In this document: one piece after another, positions 50,662-57,843 of the stretch
How the letters are laid out: every line of letters starts with the position of its first letter
Numbering within the stretch: the stretch's first letter is position 1
Assembly: GCA_946886645.1 (NCBI GenBank)
Contig: CAMPIY010000001.1
Span: forward strand, 1 to 60,666
DNA length: 60,666 nucleotides
Direction of reading: 5' to 3'
DNA from: an uncultured Sphingomonas sp.
Lineage (GTDB): Bacteria > Pseudomonadota > Alphaproteobacteria > Sphingomonadales > Sphingomonadaceae
Program-made: the position numbers and the translations under genes
The notes under the pieces: model-generated
Databases searched by the model: none
The model's input: the letters and a program-made list of their open reading frames with translations, nothing else
What the model was told of the DNA's origin: nothing

Positions 50662-53054
50662 TGGCTCGCTCCCTCAGCCTGGACGGACTGAGCGTCGCCC
50701 TGGTACGTCAAGGCGAGCGCCGGCGTCCGATAGAGCTGCAGCGCCTGTTCGGCCCGGATCGCGCGGCCGGCGAGCCTTTCCATCTCTTCCCCCATTCTCG
50801 CATTGGCGCGCTCGAGCTGGGCGATGCGTTCGGCATCGCTTCCCGCCCGCCTTTCCGCCGAGTCCCGTTCCTGGTGCAATCTGGCGACCAGCGCCGGCGC
50901 GGGGCCGTTGAGATGCGTCGGCTTCGCCATTTCGACCCGCATGGCGTCGCGCTCCGCATCGGCCTGGCGGACATATTCGCCGGCCGCCTCGAGCGCGGCG
51001 CGATCGATCTGGCGCTGGCGGCGCATCGTCAGATAGCGCCGGACCAGCCGTTCCCGTGCCGGCGATCGAGGGGTGCGATTCGAAACCGGCGTTTCGACCG
51101 TCGGAGCTCCTTCGGAACGGCTGATTTCTGCGGTTTCCGACACCGATTCGGCGGTGATTCCGCTCCCCACCGAAACGGGCACCATTTCCATCGCTTGGGG
51201 CGCCCGCTCAGCCTCGAGCGCTTCGACCCGCTGGACCAGCCCGGCAATGACAGCGCCCAGCGGCCCGGCGAACGTGATCGCCTCGGCCTTTTCCTCGGCG
51301 GCCTGTCGCTCTTCAATGACCCGGCGCCGTTCCGCCTCACCGGCGAAGTCGACACGGATCACGCGCGCCGGCGGCAACGCCTCGGTAAGCATGGCGAGCG
51401 CCTGGATGGCCGCGCCGACATCACAGTCAGCCGGGCGGGCGCGAAGCTGAGCCATGAAGCCGGCCGGATCGGCGCAATAGGCGTCGAGCTGCTCCCGGTC
51501 CGTCATTCGCCGGCTTCGCTTCCCATCGATGGTCCATCGCGGCCCGGGAATATGCATGCCGCGGACAATTTCGCCATGAAGGAACTGGAGCGCCGGAATC
51601 TCGACGCGGCCGGCCTGGTCGACGTCGCCGCAAAGCGTCCGGACCGCTTCCTTGCTCAACTCGAGCGCGCCGGCCTTGTTGGTGCGGAGATGGTGGAACT
51701 CCGCCTTTCCATCATCGCCGACGATTTCCACCGCGACCAACGATTGATGAGTGCGAGGCATCGGCACCGAATAGGCGCCATCCTCATATTCCCAATGGCC
51801 TTCCGGCTGGACCGTCCGCACCCCATCGGGGGCGCCGATGCGGTTCCAATCGATCACTTCGACGGCCGGCGGCTGGATCCACTCCGCCTTTCCGAACGTC
51901 ATGCCATGGACCAGGCCATCGGCGGTAAGCCGAAGCGTGACGTCCGCGAACTTGGGAAGCCCGCGGCGCTCGGCAAGGTCGAGCAGATATCCGGAAGCAT
52001 GCCGGCTGGAATGCTCATATTCGCTGAAGCCGTAGCCCTTGGGCGCGGCGTCCGGACGGAGCAGCATGCTCATGCCCAGCCATTCCGGATAGTCGCGGGC
52101 GCTGAGCAGCGCCGCCTTTTCGCCCGTTTCCACCGAAAGGGCTGATCCGACGCCTTTGGCAAGAGCGGCGATCTGGCCGGCATTGAGGCGCGGCTCCAGC
52201 TCGACCAGCGCCACCGACTGCAGCTCGACGTCACCGAACGGGCTCGCCTCGCCGCCTGGCATGACTGATTGCCAATCGATAAAGCTCCCATCGATCAGCT
52301 TGGCGACGACGCGCCAGCCGGGACCGTCGACCGCGATGCGGCTTCCGTCCGTTTCCATCGAAAGGGTGGCGGGCTCGGCGCCCTTCAGGAGCTGGCAGAT
52401 GCTCGCAACCGTCTTTCGGTGAATGATGATATCCGGCAAGGCCTCGCTTCCGGCCGGCGCTTCCCTTTCGATCCTGGCCAGTTGGTGGCCATCGGTTGCG
52501 ATCCAGAACAGCCGGCCCGCCCGCGCCTGAACGGCGACGCCCTGGAGATAGTAGCGAGCCTCTTCCTTCGACATGGCCGGCGCCACGGCCGCCAGATCGC
52601 GCGCCAGCTGATCGCCTGGCAGATCGATGCGAATAGAGGCCTCGCCGGGCCCGTGGAGCGAAGGAAAGATCTCCAGGGCCATCAGCGGCAAGCAATAGCG
52701 ATTCCGCCCGCTGGCGACGTTCAGCCGGCCGGCCTCGCTTTCCACCGAAAGGCTCAACAGGGACCTAGCCTTTTTGACGATATCGCGAAGCGCCGCGGCG
52801 TCGACCGCAAAGCTGCCTGGCACCGTGCCGGCGCATGGAACGGAAACGTCCGCCATAATGTCCAGATCGGTCGCCGTCATGATCATGGCCCCATCGCCGA
52901 TGGTGATGGCCACAGCGCTGAGGATCGGGAACGTATTGCGGCGCTCGACGATACGGTTGAGGAAGGCGAGCGCGTCGACCAGCGGCTTGCGCTCGACGTC
53001 GCAACAGGGATTGGCCAGCTCGGCGCCGGCGGTCTCGATGGTCTCATTTTTCAT
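50658..53054 (-). CDS. DnaN-like sliding clamp with long C-terminal extension
   Basis: 798 residues. Residues about 17-335 follow the bacterial beta clamp: FLNRIVERRNTFPILSAVAI, GSFAVDAAALRDIVKKARSL, RYYLQGVAVQARAGRLFWIA, ATDGHQLARIEREAP, KLIDGSFIDWQSVMPG, and an end LGMSMLLRPD like the usual MPMR end. The remaining 460 residues have no recognised domain but include WTIDGKRSRRMTD and a coiled coil near 690-770. Normal clamps have about 370 residues. The leader before it is a hammerhead ribozyme, and a five-codon upstream frame overlaps the start. Confidence 0.85.
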   Translation of the reverse strand: MKNETIETAGAELANPCCDVERKPLVDALAFLNRIVERRNTFPILSAVAITIGDGAMIMTATDLDIMADVSVPCAGTVPGSFAVDAAALRDIVKKARSLLSLSVESEAGRLNVASGRNRYCLPLMALEIFPSLHGPGEASIRIDLPGDQLARDLAAVAPAMSKEEARYYLQGVAVQARAGRLFWIATDGHQLARIEREAPAGSEALPDIIIHRKTVASICQLLKGAEPATLSMETDGSRIAVDGPGWRVVAKLIDGSFIDWQSVMPGGEASPFGDVELQSVALVELEPRLNAGQIAALAKGVGSALSVETGEKAALLSARDYPEWLGMSMLLRPDAAPKGYGFSEYEHSSRHASGYLLDLAERRGLPKFADVTLRLTADGLVHGMTFGKAEWIQPPAVEVIDWNRIGAPDGVRTVQPEGHWEYEDGAYSVPMPRTHQSLVAVEIVGDDGKAEFHHLRTNKAGALELSKEAVRTLCGDVDQAGRVEIPALQFLHGEIVRGMHIPGPRWTIDGKRSRRMTDREQLDAYCADPAGFMAQLRARPADCDVGAAIQALAMLTEALPPARVIRVDFAGEAERRRVIEERQAAEEKAEAITFAGPLGAVIAGLVQRVEALEAERAPQAMEMVPVSVGSGITAESVSETAEISRSEGAPTVETPVSNRTPRSPARERLVRRYLTMRRQRQIDRAALEAAGEYVRQADAERDAMRVEMAKPTHLNGPAPALVARLHQERDSAERRAGSDAERIAQLERANARMGEEMERLAGRAIRAEQALQLYRTPALALTYQGDAQSVQAEGASQ

Positions 53055-53072
53055 CGGTCATTGTCCTTTCAA

Positions 53073-53156
53073 TGGGCTGGCTCATCAGCGCTCCCATGCC
53101 CAAGGGAGCGGACGCGCGGCCGATATCGGAAATCCGACATCGGCCGGCGTTTCGCC
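53073..53156 (-). ncRNA. type II hammerhead ribozyme HH-3 (before the clamp gene)
   Basis: Read on the coding strand: stem II GGC (53156-53154), GAAA (53153-53150), long stem III including CGGCCGAU/AUCGGCCG (53149-53113), UC with cleavage after C53111, stem I CGCUCCC/GGGAGCG (53110-53104, 53095-53089) with loop UUGGGCAU, CUGAUGA (53088-53082), stem II GCC (53081-53079). Loop bases UGGGC can pair with GCCCA at 53077-53073. All conserved core bases are in place. It starts at the TGA stop of the upstream gene and ends before the GAAAGGA site of the clamp gene. Confidence 0.92.
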
Positions 53157-53888
53157 TCAGTTTCCGTCGGTCATGGCCTTTTCTCGAGCCTTGGCGTGGC
53201 GCTCGGCGAGCACGCGCCGCGCGACGTCCTGCCAGTGGCGATCGCCGTAGCCTTCCCATTGGCCGTTAGTCTGGATGCGGATGTCGTCGCCGAAGCGCTC
53301 GACCAGCTCGCCATCATAGAAAACCGACGCCTCGCCCTGGGTTGTGCTGAACCGGTGGCGCTCGACCGTGACCAGGCGCGGATTGAATGGGGGCGGCTGA
53401 TCGAGATAGTCGGCGCGGAGCTGATTGGCGCGGATTGCGGCGGTCAGTCGCTCGATGACGTCCGCTTCATTGCTGACGAGATAGAAGCCGAACGAATAGG
53501 TGAAGAAATTGCCCGAAAAGGCGATTCCCTCGACCAGCCCGCCGATTGGCGTCCCGTCGACCGCCTCGGCCTCATAGGCGAAATTCCCGTAATTCTCCCA
53601 TGTCCGGTCCAGCGGATGGGTGGCGAGCATTTCCACCAACGCCTCGATGCCGCCGCCCCTTCGGCCGATATGGCTGATCAAGGTGGCCTTGGCGCCGGTT
53701 TCGGCCCGGTATCTGTTCGCCCGTTCACGGAGCGAAAGCGCGAAATTGTCGGTCAGCTGCATGCCCTGATCCGGCATCAGCTCCTTGGCCAGGATCCGCG
53801 CCTGATCGAGCGTGAAAATCGTCCGCAACCGTTCCTGTGGAACGTTGTCGGCGCATTCGTCGGTTTCGCTGTAGCTCAGAACGTTCAT
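53157..53888 (-). CDS. hypothetical protein between two ribozymes
   Basis: 243 residues from an ATG with GAAGGGAAAA upstream. The sequence is that of a globular alpha/beta protein (SETDECADNVPQERLRTIFT at the start, then GGLVEGIAFSGNFFTYSFGF and GEASVFYDGELVERFGDDIR). No family recognised. It stands between HH-2 and HH-3, directly upstream of the clamp gene. Confidence 0.75.
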   Translation of the reverse strand: MNVLSYSETDECADNVPQERLRTIFTLDQARILAKELMPDQGMQLTDNFALSLRERANRYRAETGAKATLISHIGRRGGGIEALVEMLATHPLDRTWENYGNFAYEAEAVDGTPIGGLVEGIAFSGNFFTYSFGFYLVSNEADVIERLTAAIRANQLRADYLDQPPPFNPRLVTVERHRFSTTQGEASVFYDGELVERFGDDIRIQTNGQWEGYGDRHWQDVARRVLAERHAKAREKAMTDGN

Positions 53889-53906
53889 TGCTCTTTTCCC
53901 TTCAAT

Positions 53907-53983
53907 GCCCTGCCTCATCAGGAAAGGGGCGGGCGCTCCCTTCCGACGCGTCGACCAGCTCGAGCCGGCCGGCGCGTTTCGGC
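53907..53983 (-). ncRNA. type II hammerhead ribozyme HH-2
   Basis: Stem II GCC (53983-53981), GAAA (53980-53977), stem III with CGCG/CGCG and CGGCCGGC/GCUGGUCG-type pairs, UC with cleavage after C53945, stem I GGAAGGG/CCCUUUC (53944-53938, 53928-53922, one G-U), CUGAUGA (53921-53915), stem II GGC (53914-53912). Loop I GCCC (53934-53931) can pair with GGGC at 53910-53907. The first base of stem II is the last base of the upstream TAG stop codon. Confidence 0.9.
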
Positions 53984-54297
53984 TATTCTGTCTCTTCGCT
54001 CTTAGCGCGCTTTGCGGCCTCAATTTCGGCGCGCGCCTGATCAAGCCAGCGCCGGCCCTTGCGTTGCCAATCGGCGCCATGGCGCCGAAGCGCCCACGAT
54101 TGGCTAGAGCCGCCGGTGTCGACCATTTGCGCGGCTTCATAGCCGCTCCGCGCGTTGAATGCGGCTGTTTCGGCATCGTCGGCGAGCTGCGCGGCATTGG
54201 CGAGTCCGAGCGTTTCGGCTTCGCGCTTGGCGGCCGCGGCGATGGCGCGGAGCGTATCAGCGCGCATTAGGCCTGGCGAAAGGCGCCGGCGCGTCAT
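53983..54297 (-). CDS. small basic helical protein
   Basis: 104 residues from an ATG that overlaps the upstream stop by four bases; another ATG ten codons later is possible. Helical throughout, with TLRAIAAAAKREAETLGLAN, then LRRHGADWQRKGRRWLDQAR. The stop codon abuts HH-2. Function unknown. Confidence 0.68.
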   Translation of the reverse strand: MTRRRLSPGLMRADTLRAIAAAAKREAETLGLANAAQLADDAETAAFNARSGYEAAQMVDTGGSSQSWALRRHGADWQRKGRRWLDQARAEIEAAKRAKSEETE

Positions 54298-54581
54298 TCT
54301 GCCGACTCCGCGGCGCTTTCCATCGCCTGGGGCTTCGTTTCCATCGCCGGGGCTTCCGGCCCGTCCCATGCCTCAAAGGCTTTGAGCACGGCCGGGCCGT
54401 CGGCGATGGCATCGCCGCCGTTGACGAAGGCCGGAACGCCATCGACCGCGCGAGTCTCGGCTTTGGGGGCGCCTTCCGTATCATAGTCGACGATAACGAA
54501 TCGGACCGGAACGCCGGCGGTATAGACGCCGGCAACGACTCCGCCGTCTATCTCAATCATGATCATAACGGGCTCAGCCAT
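54294..54581 (-). CDS. small acidic protein, unknown
   Basis: 95 residues. The N-terminal half is beta-like (MIMIEIDGGVVAGVYTAGVP, then VRFVIVDYDTEG), the pattern of a small phage protein that displays a hydrophobic sheet; the C-terminal half is an Ala/Glu/Pro-rich tail. It overlaps the next gene by four bases. No function assigned. Confidence 0.68.
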   Translation of the reverse strand: MAEPVMIMIEIDGGVVAGVYTAGVPVRFVIVDYDTEGAPKAETRAVDGVPAFVNGGDAIADGPAVLKAFEAWDGPEAPAMETKPQAMESAAESAE

Positions 54582-54584
54582 GGC

Positions 54585-54800
54585 TCAGGCTCCTACGTCG
54601 AGCCGGACGCGGCGCGGCCGGTTGATGAAAGCGGAAGCGATGACGCGTCGAGCCTTGGCGCAATCTTCGGCGCTCCAAGCCGTGGCGCGCTCGCCGAAGC
54701 GCGCGGCGAGGATCAGGCCGGCCGCGTCGGCACGGCTGCACCCCTTGCGCCTCAGCGCCTCGACCAGGTGCGGGAAGGTGGCGGCGATAATATCCAGCAT
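54585..54800 (-). CDS. 71-residue helical protein
   Basis: From an ATG with AACGAAGGGAAT upstream, directly behind HH-1. The sequence MLDIIAATFPHLVEALRRKG, then SRADAAGLILAARFGERATA, suggests two helices able to pair. Not recognised. The longer frame upstream would run through the ribozyme and is not used. Confidence 0.68.
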   Translation of the reverse strand: MLDIIAATFPHLVEALRRKGCSRADAAGLILAARFGERATAWSAEDCAKARRVIASAFINRPRRVRLDVGA

Positions 54801-54817
54801 TGTCTTATTCCCTTCGT

Positions 54818-54896
54818 TGGCCAGCTCATCAGGGTAGGGCGGCCAGCTCCTACCGACGCAACCGCCCGCCATGGTGACGGGCGGCGCGTTTCGCCG
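54818..54896 (-). ncRNA. type II hammerhead ribozyme HH-1
   Basis: Stem II CGGC (54896-54893), GAAA (54892-54889), stem III CGC...GCG with CCGCCCG/CGGGCGG inside, UC with cleavage after C54855, stem I GGUAGG/CCUACC (54854-54849, 54838-54833), CUGAUGA (54832-54826), stem II GCUG (54825-54822). Loop I UGGC (54845-54842) can pair with GCCA (54821-54818). It begins one base after the TAA stop of the upstream gene and ends at the ribosome binding site of the next. Confidence 0.92.
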
Positions 54897-55136
54897 TTAT
54901 CGGGCGCCCCGGCCCCAGCAGATGCCTTTGACGAACGCCTCGGCCTCGGCACGGCTGAGAAAATCCTCAATGAGATCGGGGCCAGCGCCGCCGACGCCTT
55001 CCCGGACGTCAAAGACCGCCCATTGGGTAGCTTCGGCTTCGTCGCAGTGCTCGTACCATGTCGAGCCGTCGGCGCCTTCCGGCGTGCCATAGAACGTGTC
55101 GCGCTGGGGCTCGATGGCATAGTCGCTCGGCTGCAT
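54897..55136 (-). CDS. small hypothetical protein
   Basis: 79 residues, acidic and aromatic (GTPEGADGSTWYEHCDEAEA, then WAVFDVREGVGGAGPDLIED). It may be a mimic-type or inhibitor-type phage protein by composition, but nothing specific is visible. Its TAA stop directly precedes HH-1. Confidence 0.68.
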   Translation of the reverse strand: MQPSDYAIEPQRDTFYGTPEGADGSTWYEHCDEAEATQWAVFDVREGVGGAGPDLIEDFLSRAEAEAFVKGICWGRGAR

Positions 55137-55137
55137 G

Positions 55138-55449
55138 TCAATTACTCCCCTGAGTAGAGATGACGAAAAGGCGCAAAGCGCTGAGCGTCTCAGCCTTCCC
55201 GACGCGCTCTGCTCTATTCGTTGCGGTTTCGCTCAGGAGCTGGCCATCATTGCGATGACGCCGGGCGCCAATCCAATGGCGCTCGAATGCCATTAGCGCT
55301 GCATAGTCGGGATAAGCGCCACTGACCGGCTTAGGATAGGCGCCCGGCCCGAACGTGGCATAGGCAAAGGCAGCGCGCAGGCTCGAGGCAGCCCAATGAC
55401 CGGCTTGGATCAGATCGGCGGCACGCTCGGCGATAGTGGCAGGCGCCAT
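55138..55449 (-). CDS. hypothetical protein
   Basis: 103 residues from an ATG one base after the stop of the upstream gene. Sequence APATIAERAADLIQAGHWAA, then MAFERHWIGARRHRNDGQLL; helical with a basic middle. No family recognised. Confidence 0.65.
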   Translation of the reverse strand: MAPATIAERAADLIQAGHWAASSLRAAFAYATFGPGAYPKPVSGAYPDYAALMAFERHWIGARRHRNDGQLLSETATNRAERVGKAETLSALRLFVISTQGSN

Positions 55450-55450
55450 C

Positions 55451-55729
55451 TCAGCGACTCCCTGCATTGGCGATGAGGCCAGCGGCGACACCGAAGGAGC
55501 CGTAGGACAGCAGCCCGGCGCCGATCAGGAACAAGAGCGCGACACCATGGGCGAGGCCAAGCGGATCGCTGTGAGTAGGAATGTCCGAAGCGGCGATTAC
55601 CGCAACCGCGGCGATGGCGAGGCCGATCACGGCGAGCAGGGCGCCCCAACATACCGCCTCACAGTTGCGACGGTATTGGCTGCGGGAGACATAGCGGCGA
55701 GGCCGGCGGGTTCTGGTCTTATGCATCAT
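55451..55729 (-). CDS. membrane protein with two spans
   Basis: 92 residues. A basic N-terminus (HKTRTRRPRRYVSRSQYRRN) is followed by two hydrophobic segments (GALLAVIGLAIAAVAVIAAS and GVALLFLIGAGLLSYGSFGV). The ATG at 55729 has GAAAGGA eight bases upstream; a start at 55777 in the same frame is possible. First gene behind the promoter candidate at 55826-55853. Confidence 0.68.
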   Translation of the reverse strand: MMHKTRTRRPRRYVSRSQYRRNCEAVCWGALLAVIGLAIAAVAVIAASDIPTHSDPLGLAHGVALLFLIGAGLLSYGSFGVAAGLIANAGSR

Positions 55730-55958
55730 GGTCCAATCCTTTCGTTGCCGGCCATCTGAGCTGGCCGGCGGGCTCATTCCTTTCGATGCCTGGCGGGGCG
55801 ACTCGTCGCTCGCCGGGCAAGGCTGAAAATAGAGACGCAAAGGTTGATTGCAAGTAAATAATGCAATGTTTGCGGGTCCTTACTGGCGATTGACTGCGGG
55901 TGAAGCGGTGGACAACCGCAAAAATAAAACGCGTCTGCCTAGTTTTACTTTCGGATTG
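55730..55958 (-). promoter_or_regulatory. A+T-rich control region of the right-arm operon
   Basis: This 229-base gap is the longest without a gene. On the minus strand TTGCAA (55853-55848) and TATTTT (55831-55826) are 16 bases apart, a usable promoter. TTGCA/TGCAA inverted halves at 55864-55848 overlap its -35 and could be an operator. Further down, GCCGGCCA/TGGCCGGC forms an 8-bp hairpin at 55769-55747 just before the ribosome binding site. I see no gene in it on either strand. Confidence 0.55.
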
Positions 55959-56126
55959 TTACCTCTTCGACTTTTGACTTGTGTAATGCTGGTTCAGCGC
56001 CTGTTTTCTTGCGGCTGTCGTGGACGGCTCCCAGCCTCGGAAATCTCCGAAGAGTGCGAGCTGCTGGCCCTCGTCTGGGAACATGCAATCGAGCGCTGTG
56101 CAGACCCAGCACCGACAGAGGTTCAC
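55959..56126 (-). CDS. 55-residue protein with cysteine motif
   Basis: A GTG at 56126 overlaps the stop of the upstream gene (GTGA). The product starts NLCRCWVCTALDCMFPDEGQ and ends with a basic tail. The CRCWVC...C cluster could bind zinc. The coupling and the normal sequence support a real gene, though its start is not an ATG. Confidence 0.5.
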   Translation of the reverse strand: MNLCRCWVCTALDCMFPDEGQQLALFGDFRGWEPSTTAARKQALNQHYTSQKSKR

Positions 56127-56329
56127 CAACTCGCCTTCCGCACGGAATAGCGGCTCACGATGTGTCGCACGCCATCCTCGAATTCGATCTGGATGCTGTT
56201 CATCTTGCCCCGAGCGACCACTCGGCACCGCTGCCCATGGCGATCGGGAAGCCGAACGCGCAGGCGCCAGTAATGGTCGAACGTGGGCCCGTTCCCATCG
56301 CGGAACGTCACGACCGGCTTGCCTTCCAT
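56123..56329 (-). CDS. small beta-rich hypothetical protein
   Basis: 68 residues: GPTFDHYWRLRVRLPDRHGQ, then MNSIQIEFEDGVRHIVSRYS. The alternating pattern and basic strands suggest an OB-like or SH3-like barrel that could bind nucleic acid. It overlaps the upstream gene by 22 bases. Confidence 0.65.
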   Translation of the reverse strand: MEGKPVVTFRDGNGPTFDHYWRLRVRLPDRHGQRCRVVARGKMNSIQIEFEDGVRHIVSRYSVRKASW

Positions 56330-56553
56330 TCCTCAAATACGATCGCATGGACCTGGCACAGATCCTTGCCGGGAGCCGGCGAGACAGTGCAGCGGTCGCA
56401 GATCGGCGCGTCGCAAGTTCCGCTCCGCTTGGTCGGCACCTTCCAGTCGCAAAGCAGCCGGGCGGGACGGCCGCACTTGCATTTCGGTCGCCGTCGCGAG
56501 CCACAGACGATGGCTGTTGCTCCGCCCGGGAGGGTGACGCGCTCGCACGTCAT
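56308..56553 (-). CDS. cysteine-rich zinc-binding protein
   Basis: 81 residues with nine cysteines: CKCGRPARLLCDW, then CDAPICDRCTVSPAPGKDLC and H. The spacing matches two zinc-binding knuckles of a small cross-brace type. Its ATG overlaps the upstream stop by four bases. Role unknown; small zinc proteins are frequent among phage early genes. Confidence 0.7.
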   Translation of the reverse strand: MTCERVTLPGGATAIVCGSRRRPKCKCGRPARLLCDWKVPTKRSGTCDAPICDRCTVSPAPGKDLCQVHAIVFEEWKASRS

Positions 56554-56930
56554 CCGAACATCCTCTCGATCTCGCCGACGTCGATGTGCCCCTCGTCGAA
56601 CACCGCGACGATCCGTTTCCAGTTCTCCTCGAGCAGGCGCTCGGCCTGAACCGCCTTAAGGCGAGCCGGTGATCCCGGCGGCAGATGCCAATAGCAGCGG
56701 GTCGGGCAGATCTTGTGCCAGCGGCGATAGAGGAACGTGCGGCGGCGTTTGAGACGCTTCGGCACCTGGCGCCAGTGAGGGCCGCAGATCCATGTCGGAT
56801 GAGGCAGGCACGTTTCGACCCCGATCGTGCCATCCGGCCAGGGCTCAATCCGCGTCGTTCCTCGCCGGCACCCTTCGACCATGCACGCGACGCGCGGAAA
56901 GCCGGATTTCTGTCGTTGACGGACAATCAC
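56550..56930 (-). CDS. cysteine- and tryptophan-rich hypothetical protein
   Basis: 126 residues from a GTG that overlaps the thyX stop. It has CMVEGCRRG, then CLPHPTWICGPHWRQVPKRL, a likely zinc site, followed by a basic helix and KRIVAVFDEGHIDVGEIERM at the end. It may bind DNA. Family not recognised. Confidence 0.68.
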   Translation of the reverse strand: MIVRQRQKSGFPRVACMVEGCRRGTTRIEPWPDGTIGVETCLPHPTWICGPHWRQVPKRLKRRRTFLYRRWHKICPTRCYWHLPPGSPARLKAVQAERLLEENWKRIVAVFDEGHIDVGEIERMFG

Positions 56931-57631
56931 ACGTCCCTGCCGCGTTCCCATGCCTCGATGCACGCCGGAGCGACCGCCCGGGCCAATTCTTTCATCGCCT
57001 CGGCATAGACCCGGATCTCGTACTGCGCGTGATCGTGATCGCGCAGCGTCAGAAACTTGAGCAGGTTGAGCAGATCAACCGTCGCGAACATGTGGCTATA
57101 GGTGCTGACCGGCAGGACCGATCGCGCCAGCTCGCGGGGCCAACCGCCCCCGATCAGGCGCCTGTACATGTTGAACGCGTCCTCACAGGTGCCGCGTAGG
57201 AGATCGACCTCGACGCTGCGTCGCTCGAGCAAAAGCTCTTCGTGCAAGACTGCGCCGGTCCCGATGACCCGGGCCTGCTTATTGTCCTTCGACTGCTCGC
57301 CGATCAGCGCAGGATCCGGAACATAGAACTCCTCGGGCAGCTCGCGGTAGCGGGCGCTCAGCTCGTTGAAGGACCAGGTCCGATGGCGGTGCCACTGGCG
57401 AAAGACAAAGATCGGCGCCTTGACCTCAAACGTCATCGTCACAGCCTCGAACGGCGACGTGTGAGCATTCCGCCAGAGATAGCCGATCAGTCGCTTGTCC
57501 GACCCCTCGTTGTCGCCAGCGCGCCAAGCCGCATCATACGAGACGCGAGCTGCACGAACGACGCTGAGGTCGCTACCCATGGAATCGACCAGACGCACAA
57601 AGCCGTGGTCGAGCACGTCGACCTTATCCAT
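56927..57631 (-). CDS. thyX: flavin-dependent thymidylate synthase
   Basis: 234 residues, the normal ThyX size. The ThyX signature RHRxxSxNExSxRY is complete: QWHRHRTWSFNELSARY (residues 79-95). Further motifs are FRQWH before it, ARSVLPVSTYSHMFATVDLL and LRDHDHAQYEIRVYA. It makes dTMP from dUMP with FAD and methylene-folate, raising thymidine for phage synthesis. The ATG at 57631 overlaps the DUF3310 gene end. Confidence 0.95.
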   Translation of the reverse strand: MDKVDVLDHGFVRLVDSMGSDLSVVRAARVSYDAAWRAGDNEGSDKRLIGYLWRNAHTSPFEAVTMTFEVKAPIFVFRQWHRHRTWSFNELSARYRELPEEFYVPDPALIGEQSKDNKQARVIGTGAVLHEELLLERRSVEVDLLRGTCEDAFNMYRRLIGGGWPRELARSVLPVSTYSHMFATVDLLNLLKFLTLRDHDHAQYEIRVYAEAMKELARAVAPACIEAWERGRDV

Positions 57632-57842
57632 CCTGTTGCCTCCTGTTTTCGATTTCTCGGTCGAGATACCAACGGGCTTTCTCGAGATCCTGTACGGCTG
57701 CACCTTTGTGCTCAGCGCGGGCGATATATTTGACGGCATTGCCGAGGCTGAAGCCGAGACCCCAAGCCTCGATCACCTTGATCGCCTCATATGGATTGTC
57801 CGCGCCGCCGTAGTGCGCGGGATGGTTGACCGCCTCGGCCAT
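57624..57842 (-). CDS. DUF3310 family protein
   Basis: 72 residues with the family motif NHPAHYGGADNPYEAIKVIE, then GFSLGNAVKYIARAEHKGAA and DLEKARWYLDREI. DUF3310 proteins are common in phages, often next to nucleotide metabolism genes, as here beside thyX. Their role is not established. The ATG at 57842 follows AAAGGAG; a longer frame upstream is not used. Confidence 0.88.
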   Translation of the reverse strand: MAEAVNHPAHYGGADNPYEAIKVIEAWGLGFSLGNAVKYIARAEHKGAAVQDLEKARWYLDREIENRRQQDG

Positions 57843-57843
57843 C

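Noticed and set aside
55848..56150. Plus-strand frame across the A+T-rich control region
   Set aside because: No ribosome binding site, poor composition, and it opposes a set of coupled minus-strand genes.
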